From CAZSVI01 sp964610205 (GTDB taxonomy: Bacteria > Bacillota > Clostridia > DSM-8532): a stretch of DNA of 19,886 nucleotides. The translations under genes and the position numbers were made by a program. The notes beneath the pieces were generated by a model. That model searched no databases, was not told the origin of the DNA, and saw only the letters and a program-made list of their open reading frames with translations. Shown in pieces: positions 8,664 through 15,665 of the stretch (position 1 is its first letter; each line of letters opens with the position of its first letter). The stretch covers positions 1 through 19,886 of the forward strand of contig CAZSVI010000071.1 in assembly GCA_964610205.1 (NCBI GenBank), read 5' to 3'.

Positions 8664-10013
8664 TCACTCAAGTTTAACAAGCGTTACCACCCTTCCAATC
8701 AATATGTCTTCAACTTCATGAACAAATGGGCCTGTAAGCCTTGCTGATATTAATGATTCGCTTTCGTAGCCACCGTCTTGCAAAACCCTTTTTGTTGGTA
8801 TGTAACAAGTACTGCTGTTTGAATATCCAAGCACAATTACATCTTCATCTCCCAATACTTTTTTAACTTTTTTCCCGATTTCACTAACAACTTCACATTC
8901 AAGTCCAATTATGCAAGTTTTTTTATCCAGCCTCAGTAATGATATATAATAAGGGAAATAGTTTTTAATTTTACCTTCTTCCATATCTAAAAGTAACTTT
9001 TTCACAAACTCTTTTTTGTATGCCGGTTCATCAGGATTATTTATAATTGTTTCCCATTTTTCTTTATCCCATATTTCCGAATACAGCTTTATTTCACTAT
9101 ATTTTGTTTGAATTTCAGCATCTATTTTTCTCCATCCGGGTTTACCAATAAGAGCCTGTATCTCATCTGCCAGACATATGCCCGCTTTCTCAAGTTCATC
9201 GTAGTCGCAGCTTTTAAATTGACCGTTATAAGCTGTAATAAAGGGTTTTATATCACCGCCGCAACCTTGAAGAAATACTGCTGCCATCCCCGGGTTTTGT
9301 CTCTCTAGATGTTTTCTGACAACTCCGGGGTAGTCTGCGGATATCATGTAATTGTCTTCTCCAAGGGTAGAGGGATGGCAGGCATAATTATATATAAGCC
9401 CACGCACATTATCATTTTTATCAATGAATTTTATCAGATATAAGTCCGCATCCATTGCATTCTCATCAAAATTAGGTTTCCACAATATACCAAATTCGGA
9501 GGGAAACCGCCTGCTTACGCCAAACTTTGATCTGCCTTTACAGATATAGGCATCTCCATCAATGAGATTTTTAAATCCCACATCAAGCATATTCATAATT
9601 TTAGTTTTTATCATGTTAAAATATCTTACATCTTCAGTAAAATCAATATCATTTTTATCTTTACTCCATGAAATTTTGTCAATATTAATGCTGTAGGGGT
9701 CTTGCGACCTTTTTTCCTTGTCTTCTCCAGTAACCGCAACTACCGAATGAGTATGAGAATAATTTATAATTATCTCGTCCTGTTTCAATCCATACTTTTC
9801 TTCTATAGCATTTTTAATACCAAAAGCAAAACTTCTATCTCCATCCACAACATCCAATGCGATTATAACTGCAGTTTTATTTGCACTGATAAGTACGATG
9901 GAAGCATAAGGATCATCATGCACGCCTTCGCTTTTATGTGTCCGCGCACCAAAACCTGCTTGAAAAACCGGTATATCAGGTGTTATTTTTTCTTTCAATA
10001 AAGCAAACTTCAT
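8664..10013 (-). CDS. Neutral/alkaline ceramidase-fold protein, substrate unknown
   Basis: This 449-residue protein resembles the N-terminal catalytic domain of neutral/alkaline ceramidases (PF04734-like). Visible hallmarks are an opening ITPDIPVFQAGFGAR, NYSHTHS (His87, His89), YACHPSTLG (His213), SADYPG (227-230) and QGCGGDIKP (249-257). In true ceramidases the equivalent histidines bind the catalytic zinc of an amidohydrolase. No signal peptide is present, and no separate C-terminal Ig-like domain as in secreted ceramidases could be recognised. This argues for a cytoplasmic role on an imported compound rather than on membrane ceramide. AGGAGG precedes the ATG. Its place between a sugar-binding protein and a sensor regulator suggests an N-acylated or otherwise amide- or ester-substituted sugar as substrate, which is inference only. 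Confidence 0.8.
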   Translation of the reverse strand: MKFALLKEKITPDIPVFQAGFGARTHKSEGVHDDPYASIVLISANKTAVIIALDVVDGDRSFAFGIKNAIEEKYGLKQDEIIINYSHTHSVVAVTGEDKEKRSQDPYSINIDKISWSKDKNDIDFTEDVRYFNMIKTKIMNMLDVGFKNLIDGDAYICKGRSKFGVSRRFPSEFGILWKPNFDENAMDADLYLIKFIDKNDNVRGLIYNYACHPSTLGEDNYMISADYPGVVRKHLERQNPGMAAVFLQGCGGDIKPFITAYNGQFKSCDYDELEKAGICLADEIQALIGKPGWRKIDAEIQTKYSEIKLYSEIWDKEKWETIINNPDEPAYKKEFVKKLLLDMEEGKIKNYFPYYISLLRLDKKTCIIGLECEVVSEIGKKVKKVLGDEDVIVLGYSNSSTCYIPTKRVLQDGGYESESLISARLTGPFVHEVEDILIGRVVTLVKLE

Positions 10014-10067
10014 ATATACCTCCTATTTAACCATATCTGCCATCTATAATATTTTTACTGAAATAAC

Positions 10068-10107
10068 TATACTTAACTATGACCGAGTTACGTCATAGTT
10101 AAGTATA
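10068..10107. repeat. Perfect 16-bp inverted repeat
   Basis: Positions 10068-10083 and 10092-10107 are perfect reverse complements of 16 bases separated by 8 bases (CGAGTTAC). The repeat lies between the binding-protein and ceramidase-fold genes, 55 bases upstream of the latter. In RNA it would form a long stable stem. There is no T run after it, so an mRNA-processing or stabilising hairpin, or an operator, is more likely than a terminator. Confidence 0.75.
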
Positions 10108-10108
10108 A

Positions 10109-10156
10109 GAGGCTGTAAATAAAGCCATTCTATAAGACTTACTTTTTCACAGCCTC
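10109..10156. repeat. Second hairpin behind the binding-protein gene
   Basis: GAGGCTGT (10109-10116) and ACAGCCTC (10149-10156) pair perfectly, with further partial pairing inside (A-rich against T-rich). Read in the direction of the operon it comes 28 bases after the binding-protein stop and is followed by a short AT-rich stretch. It may be a weak terminator or a 3'-end protector that keeps the binding-protein mRNA abundant relative to the genes downstream. The arms also resemble the outer ends of some insertion sequences, but no transposase is present. Confidence 0.5.
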
Positions 10157-10184
10157 ATTTTAACAGCGTTTTACCGTAATAAAC

Positions 10185-11798
10185 CTATTTCATTGTTTTT
10201 TTCATTTCAATATATTTAGCATAAGCTTCCTGATGTATTCTAATATACTCGTCTATTCCTGCATTCTTGAGTTGTGTTTGAAATTTGTCCCAATCTTCTT
10301 CCGGAATTGCTCCAGTTATATATTGATCACGGAACTGAATTATTATAGGTTCTACTGCTGACCAGATATCTCTTATTTTTTCAGAATCCTGCACACTAAA
10401 GTTTAATGATGGAAAAGGATCAATATAATAAGGCTCCGCTCTTTTTGCTCCTTCTATATAATTAGGTTCTGATGAGAAATTTTCCTCTGCGGGTAAAAAC
10501 CTTCTTGTGATACACCACTGCATAATCCCATGTTTTGCCAATAAAGCTACATTGCCTTTATCATTGAGTATTTCATCAACCCATACTTTTTGGCCATCCT
10601 TTACTATATGAGTAATTCCTTCCACACCATAAGTTGTCAGTTCAGCCCCTTCATCAGAAAATAAGAAATCCAGATATCTGATAGCTGCATCCTTGTTTTT
10701 ACAATCCTTTGTAATTCCTGTAGTAAACATGGAATCAACACTGTCGTATGCAAGAGTACCCCTATGTCCTTCCGGTCCTGCTAATGGTACAAGCGCGACC
10801 AGGTTAAAATCAGGATTTTGCTCTCTTGCTGCTGAATTGAACCGGTCGGTTCTTGATATGTAATCAGTAGTTGCACCCGCTATGCCCGACGACATTCTTT
10901 CTTCCCACATCTGAGCAGACAGCATTATATACTCCTGATCAAGAAGCCCCTGTTCATAAATTCTTCTTAACCACAAAAGACATTCTTTATATTTCTCATG
11001 TGTATAGTTGGATACTAATTCATCTCCGATAATTGTCCAGTTTTCCGGATGTAGTCCAAAAGCAGGTATTGAATGCTCTATTATAAAATATGAGCCCTGT
11101 CTGACTACCCATGGAATCAAATCATTCTGTTTGTCACCAACAAGAATACCGGTATTATCTTTAAAAGCTTTTAGAACCATCTCCCAATCATCTATAGTAT
11201 CAGGTTCCTTCAGATTTAATTTGTCAAGCCAGTCCTTTCTTATAAGCCATCCATTTCTTGCTTGTGTTCCTCCTAAAATAGGTATTCCGTAATAATTTCC
11301 GTCCTCTGCCACTAATTTCATTATTACATCCGGTGTTAGTAGTTCCTTTATGCTTGGTGCATCTTTTTCAACCAGTTGATTTAATGGTATAAAAGCGCCT
11401 CTTATTCCATAATTTTTTATCTCATCAATATCCAAACACATTAAATCGGGAAGATCACCGGACGCCATAGTTATATTCAGTTTGTCATTAAATCCTTCAC
11501 CGGGTACCGGAATAAAGTTGATTTTTATGTTAATTCTGTTTTCAATTTCCTTTAATACGGGAGTATCATTGGTAATAGGCCAATTAATATGCTCATAGAC
11601 AAAGAATTTTAATTCGTCGGGATCCTTCTTTTGTTCACTGGTGTCAGTATTTTGTCTACTGCTTTTATCAGTACCGGAAGAAGTGTCATTTCCCGCAGTT
11701 CCGTCACTTTGTCTGCTGCAGCCCGTAAAACTGAATGCCAATATCATGATGCAAATCAATAGAAATAAAATTGTTCTTTTTGTACTGCTTTTTTTCAT
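10185..11798 (-). CDS. LplA-type extracellular solute-binding lipoprotein
   Basis: This 537-residue lipoprotein captures the substrate of an ABC importer. The signal peptide has Lys-rich N residues, a hydrophobic core and the lipobox FTGC at about residues 24-27, so it should be lipid-anchored to the outer face of the membrane. A Ser/Thr/Asp-rich linker follows, then the family-1-type binding domain of the LplA group (about 55-530), including FFVYEHINWP and LPDLMCLDIDEI. The length suits LplA proteins. The start is placed at the ATG at 11798, because GGAGGG (11806-11811) lies 7 bases before it. An in-frame ATG at 11813 overlaps that site and has none of its own. It follows the permease genes. 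The substrate is probably an oligosaccharide. Confidence 0.92.
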   Translation of the reverse strand: MKKSSTKRTILFLLICIMILAFSFTGCSRQSDGTAGNDTSSGTDKSSRQNTDTSEQKKDPDELKFFVYEHINWPITNDTPVLKEIENRINIKINFIPVPGEGFNDKLNITMASGDLPDLMCLDIDEIKNYGIRGAFIPLNQLVEKDAPSIKELLTPDVIMKLVAEDGNYYGIPILGGTQARNGWLIRKDWLDKLNLKEPDTIDDWEMVLKAFKDNTGILVGDKQNDLIPWVVRQGSYFIIEHSIPAFGLHPENWTIIGDELVSNYTHEKYKECLLWLRRIYEQGLLDQEYIMLSAQMWEERMSSGIAGATTDYISRTDRFNSAAREQNPDFNLVALVPLAGPEGHRGTLAYDSVDSMFTTGITKDCKNKDAAIRYLDFLFSDEGAELTTYGVEGITHIVKDGQKVWVDEILNDKGNVALLAKHGIMQWCITRRFLPAEENFSSEPNYIEGAKRAEPYYIDPFPSLNFSVQDSEKIRDIWSAVEPIIIQFRDQYITGAIPEEDWDKFQTQLKNAGIDEYIRIHQEAYAKYIEMKKTMK

Positions 11799-11948
11799 TA
11801 TAAATCCCTCCATTTAATTTTTGGTATTGTTATAAGTATTACTTTGCAAATTAACTGTAACACAACCATATCACTTTAAATAACCACCCCCTCCAATTTT
11901 TCCTTCCATTGTTAATCATCTTTTTCCGTGTTTTAAAACATATCAAGA

Positions 11949-12848
11949 TCACCCCTTAATTGAACCAATCATGACTCCCTTAACAAAATACTTTTGTAGG
12001 AATGGATATACTAGTATTATAGGGAGAGTAGTAACAACAATAGCAGTATATTTAATAGATTGAGATACGAAAGTAAACTGATCCGATGATCCACTGGTTC
12101 TCCCTGCATAATGGCTCATTTCTCCTACTATTAATAAATTTCTTAAAAATATTTGCAATGGGTATTTCTCTTTATCATTAAGATAAATCATCGGAACAAA
12201 GTAACTGTTCCAGTGATTAACAGCATAAAATAATGTAATGGTAGCCAGTATAGGCGTCGATAAAGGAAGCATTATCCGTAAAAACACTTGAATATCATTA
12301 CATCCATCAATAACCGCTGATTCCTCAAGACTTGCTGGAAGTGTATCAAAAAATGTGCGTGTAATAATCAAATACCATGTATTTACTGCTCCTAAAAGAA
12401 CAACGGCCCAAATCTTGTTATTCAACCCCAGTGTTTTTACAACAATAAATGTAGGAATAATCCCTCCTCCAAATAACAATGTGAATGCAATCATCTTCAT
12501 AAAAATAATACGTCCCAGAAATCTTTTCCTGGATAAGGGATATGCCACCAGTACTGTAAAAACAACATTGATTAGTGTCCCTAAAGAAGTATATTTTATG
12601 GTATTCCAATAGGAAAGAACAATCATGTTGTTTGAAAATACTACTCTGTAATTACCCAAGGTTATTCCTTTAGGTATTAATGTTATCTTGTTTTGCATTA
12701 CAAGCAAAGGATCACTTATCGATGACACTAAGATTCGAATAAATGGAAATAAAGTTATAATAACTATCAACAACATAATTGATGTATTGATTATATTAAA
12801 TAAATTTGTATGTTTTAAGCTTGGAATAGCTTTACCGGTTTTATTCAA
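11949..12848 (-). CDS. LplC/YtcP-type ABC transporter permease
   Basis: This 299-residue integral membrane protein of the MalG-like carbohydrate-permease group should have six transmembrane segments, the first at about 20-42. The cytoplasmic EAA loop that touches the ATPase is visible as EESAVIDGCNDIQVFLRIML, with the Gly in its usual place. The C-terminus ends GVMIGSIKG, typical of LplC/YtcP proteins. The start codon is TTG, with AGGAG 10 bases upstream. It pairs with the permease gene 40 bases upstream and the binding-protein gene downstream. A gap of 150 bases separates it from the binding-protein start, and no convincing promoter was seen there. Confidence 0.93.
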   Translation of the reverse strand: MNKTGKAIPSLKHTNLFNIINTSIMLLIVIITLFPFIRILVSSISDPLLVMQNKITLIPKGITLGNYRVVFSNNMIVLSYWNTIKYTSLGTLINVVFTVLVAYPLSRKRFLGRIIFMKMIAFTLLFGGGIIPTFIVVKTLGLNNKIWAVVLLGAVNTWYLIITRTFFDTLPASLEESAVIDGCNDIQVFLRIMLPLSTPILATITLFYAVNHWNSYFVPMIYLNDKEKYPLQIFLRNLLIVGEMSHYAGRTSGSSDQFTFVSQSIKYTAIVVTTLPIILVYPFLQKYFVKGVMIGSIKG

Positions 12849-12888
12849 TTTATATGTTCTCCTTTATATGAAAAGTTAACTGTGTTAA

Positions 12889-13866
12889 TTACCATAGACT
12901 CACCTTACCAAGATTTCTGCTTAATTTATTCGCGCTTACTATCATTACTAAGCCTACAGCCGATTGCAGCAAATTCACAGCAGTTGAATAACTAAATTCC
13001 GGTCCTGCCAATGTACCAAGAAGACCTCGTTTATATACGAATGTGGAGATTACTTCAGAAGTATAGTAATTAAGCGAATTCTGCATAAGATATGCCGTTT
13101 CAAATCCTACATCAAGGATATATCCAATGTTCAAAATGAATAGTATAATGATAGTATTTAATATGCTTGGTATTGTGATATGTATAATCTGGTGCCACCT
13201 ATTTGCCCCATCAACAATTGATGCTTCATATAGCGAAGGATTTATTCCGGTTATTGCTGCTATATATATTATAGCACTCCAACCTGTGCCTCGCCATATG
13301 TCTGTTAATACATATATTGATCTAAAATATTTAGGTTGAGTCATAAAATATATTGGTTTATTTCCCGTTATTTCACTTATTAATAAAGAAAGTTTACCTG
13401 TCTGGGGAGAGAGTAAGTCCACTACAATACCTACTATTACTACAGTTGAGATAAAATGCGGAAGATAACTTACAGTCTGTACAAAACGTTTAAAACGCAT
13501 TTTTTTTAGTTCATTTAATAATATGGCAAAAATAATTGGCATGGGAAAAGAAAATATTAATAAGTAAAAATTTAACAACAATGTATTCCTTAAAATCAAC
13601 CAGAAGTACGGACCTTCAACAAATTTTACAAAATGCTTTAGTCCGACCCAGTTGCTTTCTATAAATCCCTTGAAAGGATCATAGTCTTTAAATGCTATTA
13701 TAATACCAAACATAGGTAGATACTTGAAAATAATAAAGTAAATTAAGCCCGGAAAAAACATAATGTATAAATACCTGTCTCTTATCAGTTTTGATAGTAT
13801 AGAATTATCTTTTTTCGTATAAGTAATTCGTTTATGCCTATTAATCGTTAAGTTTGTAAAATTCAA
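12889..13866 (-). CDS. LplB-type ABC transporter permease
   Basis: This 325-residue MalF-like sugar permease has six expected membrane segments, beginning with YIMFFPGLIYFIIFKYLPM. The EAA loop is YEASIVDGANRWHQIIHITI. The TTG at 13866 is chosen as start because GGAGGG (13874-13879) lies exactly 7 bases before it, and the resulting length fits LplB proteins. The frame stays open to 14016, but those extra residues are not LplB-like, lack a ribosome binding site and cover a hairpin, so they are likely untranslated leader. Neither permease has an adjacent ATP-binding subunit. LplABC systems usually share an MsmX-type ATPase encoded elsewhere. Confidence 0.92.
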   Translation of the reverse strand: MNFTNLTINRHKRITYTKKDNSILSKLIRDRYLYIMFFPGLIYFIIFKYLPMFGIIIAFKDYDPFKGFIESNWVGLKHFVKFVEGPYFWLILRNTLLLNFYLLIFSFPMPIIFAILLNELKKMRFKRFVQTVSYLPHFISTVVIVGIVVDLLSPQTGKLSLLISEITGNKPIYFMTQPKYFRSIYVLTDIWRGTGWSAIIYIAAITGINPSLYEASIVDGANRWHQIIHITIPSILNTIIILFILNIGYILDVGFETAYLMQNSLNYYTSEVISTFVYKRGLLGTLAGPEFSYSTAVNLLQSAVGLVMIVSANKLSRNLGKVSLW

Positions 13867-13873
13867 TATATAT

Positions 13874-13879
13874 CCCTCC
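13874..13879 (-). promoter_or_regulatory. Ribosome binding site that decides a TTG start
   Basis: GGAGGG on the minus strand lies 7 bases before TTG at 13866, the same spacing as GGAGGG to ATG in the binding-protein gene (11806-11811 to 11798). An in-frame ATG at 13881 overlaps the site itself and so cannot use it. Confidence 0.75.
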
Positions 13880-13889
13880 ATGTTGATGG

Positions 13890-13937
13890 GGATGCCAAGA
13901 GTTACTTCTTTACTCTCATGTATTACCCTTGGCATCC
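13890..13937 (-). promoter_or_regulatory. Leader hairpin before the permease genes
   Basis: GGATGCCAAG (13890-13899) and CTTGGCATCC (13928-13937) are a perfect 10-bp inverted repeat with further partial pairing inside. It lies 72 bases past the beta-helix gene stop and ends 10 bases before the permease ribosome binding site. No T run follows, so it is not an intrinsic terminator. It may mark an mRNA cleavage or stability point, or control permease translation. Confidence 0.55.
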
Positions 13938-14009
13938 TCTCAAACCCATAATGCACACCACATTTCAGAAATAAAAAGTGTTTAGTATTATGATAAAAGC
14001 TCCGTACCC

Positions 14010-15212
14010 TTACCAATCCCCCACGTAATGGTAATAATCACTTATGTTCGGTGGATCGCTAATGCCATAACGATTGTTCCACACATATAAATTACCTGGT
14101 TCACCAAAACAGTGGTACTGCCAGATTCCCATATCAGGATCCTGGTTCCAGATCCAATTGTGGTATATCAGTCCTCCCTTGATTGGTATTCCTCTAATGT
14201 CAACAGCATGTTTCTCGGCACTTTGATCTGTAGGCATGAAAGTGTTATGATGAATACTTACCCAACTATTGGCGATATAAGTATTATCACCGGAACCTCT
14301 TCTATTATAGCCGCCGTGTACATCAATCATATGAGAATACTGCGACTCTCCGACCTGGGAGATAATATTGTAGCAAAACTCATACTCCTTGCCTATATTA
14401 CCGTTAGATGCAACAACATGACGGCATTTGAAGAATAGGTTAGCCTCAATAAGAGCGGTGACAGCTCCCATATACCTTGGATTTGATACACTGTATTCAA
14501 ATAATCCTAACGCAATTCCATATCCTAATCCCGTAAGCTGGCAGTGGTGAATCGTATTGTGGTGGATATATGTGTTTATGGCTCCCGCATAAAAGTTGTC
14601 AGCATTATCTTGATCCTCGCATAAAATAATACCTGCATTAGGCCAGTTAAATATCTCGCAGTTGTCTATTTCCACGTTTGGTCTGTCTACAAAAATTCCA
14701 ATTGCCTGGTAATTCGGATACTCTTCTTCCTCATCAATATCACCATATGGTCCTCTTATGCGCAGGCCGGTTATTCGGGCACCGGTTTCCACCCAAAAGA
14801 AAGGTTGCCAATTCCCTCTGTTATCATCATAGATCATAGCTCCTTCCGGCAGTCCTTTCCAATCTCCTCTGTCACCAGCTAATATAACTCCCTCCGGAAT
14901 TGTGATTGGTGAATATCCGGTCAAATTTATATCACCGGCAACAAAGACTATTTCACCGGGCTCGGCATTGTTTAGTGCATTAATCAATGAAGTTGGACTA
15001 TCAACCACATAATCAGCATCATCCTGACTGAATATCTGACTGTACCCTTTATCTCCGCCGATTGGATCGGTTCCCAGATATGCGCCGGCTCCATAACCCG
15101 GATTAGGGTCTGCCATTGCCCGAACTCCTCTATCGTATGCCATTGCTGAAGTACATTGAGTAATAAATATTATTGAAATTAATAAGATACTTAATATTTT
15201 ATACCTTTTCAT
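14010..15212 (-). CDS. Secreted right-handed parallel beta-helix protein, likely polysaccharide-active
   Basis: This 400-residue protein has a clear signal peptide (charged N-terminus, hydrophobic core, AMA at about 22-24, cleavage just after). The mature part has a short opening segment resembling pectate-lyase-like proteins (SPTSLINALNNAEPGEIVFV, then TIPEGVILAGDRG). Repeating beta-helix rungs follow (about 130-380), with VEIDNCEIFNWPNAGIIL, YIHHNTIHHCQLTG and WVSIHHNTFMP. This fold is shared by polysaccharide lyases and some hydrolases. No catalytic set could be assigned, so the substrate (pectin-like uronan or another) is open. There is no dockerin or surface-layer domain. AGGAGG lies 13 bases before the ATG, slightly far. 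It is the first gene of the operon and would supply sugars for the importer encoded next. Confidence 0.82.
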   Translation of the reverse strand: MKRYKILSILLISIIFITQCTSAMAYDRGVRAMADPNPGYGAGAYLGTDPIGGDKGYSQIFSQDDADYVVDSPTSLINALNNAEPGEIVFVAGDINLTGYSPITIPEGVILAGDRGDWKGLPEGAMIYDDNRGNWQPFFWVETGARITGLRIRGPYGDIDEEEEYPNYQAIGIFVDRPNVEIDNCEIFNWPNAGIILCEDQDNADNFYAGAINTYIHHNTIHHCQLTGLGYGIALGLFEYSVSNPRYMGAVTALIEANLFFKCRHVVASNGNIGKEYEFCYNIISQVGESQYSHMIDVHGGYNRRGSGDNTYIANSWVSIHHNTFMPTDQSAEKHAVDIRGIPIKGGLIYHNWIWNQDPDMGIWQYHCFGEPGNLYVWNNRYGISDPPNISDYYHYVGDW

Positions 15213-15250
15213 ATTATAATCATTACCTCCTTTTTTTATTTTTTATTGAT

Positions 15251-15279
15251 AAAGTATAAAGCCCCGGGGTATATACTTT
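15251..15279. promoter_or_regulatory. 29-bp palindrome upstream of the glycan operon
   Basis: Around a CCCCGGGG core, AAAGTATA at the left end pairs with TATACTTT at the right end. Over the 29 bases, 12 of 14 pairs are complementary. It lies 39 bases upstream of the beta-helix gene start, about where a promoter would be. The GC core in very AT-rich DNA suggests an operator for a dimeric regulator. Which regulator binds, if any, is unknown. Confidence 0.5.
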
Positions 15280-15533
15280 CATCCTTTATAAATATTGTTT
15301 TTATAAATAAATTTCATATTTCCATTTATTTCATCTGTATAGTAGCATGATAACCTGCCGGCATCAATATTTAAATACTGATATTGATATGCACAAACTA
15401 CGATATAGATATGATTTTTCAATATACGGAATATGTCCTCTGTCCAGTGAAACGCTTTCCTGTAAGTGTTATATTTGTAATCAGGTGAGATAATAATGGG
15501 CCAATGATAAAAGAAAATATCTTTAAGAAACAC
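15279..15533 (-). other. Doubtful 84-codon open frame
   Basis: A minus-strand frame begins with a GTG inside the terminator hairpin at 15520-15563 and has no ribosome binding site. The product is Tyr- and Ile-rich (for example YRKAFHWTEDIFRILKNHIY) and was not recognised. It may be the decayed end of an older gene, or chance in AT-rich DNA. The rest of the stretch between 15213 and 15665 holds the operon's upstream palindrome, this frame, the hairpin, and nothing else that I can identify. Confidence 0.2.
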
Positions 15534-15563
15534 ACTCTATAATTGAGTGTGTTTTCTTAAAGA
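15520..15563 (-). terminator. Strong terminator of the collagen-like gene
   Basis: An 18-bp stem with a single bulged base (15520-15537 and 15545-15563; inner arms ACACACTC and GAGTGTGT) has a 7-base loop. In the minus direction it is followed by a T-rich tail. It lies about 100 bases past the stop of the collagen-like gene and separates that gene from the glycan operon. Confidence 0.7.
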
Positions 15564-15665
15564 CATTACAAACATTCAACAGTATGTTATTATTTGATTT
15601 TTTCTCCTATCTCTTATTAAATAGTTCTAAAATATGGTGCCATATATGAATATTTCGTATTAACC

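Noticed and set aside
10109..10156. Ends of an insertion sequence
   Set aside because: The GAGGCTGT arms resemble some element ends, but only about 32 bases lie between them, and no transposase or target duplication was seen.
13867..14016. N-terminal extension of the LplB-type permease overlapping the beta-helix gene
   Set aside because: The extra residues are not LplB-like, there is no ribosome binding site for that start, and the region forms a hairpin. A TTG start with GGAGGG upstream fits better.
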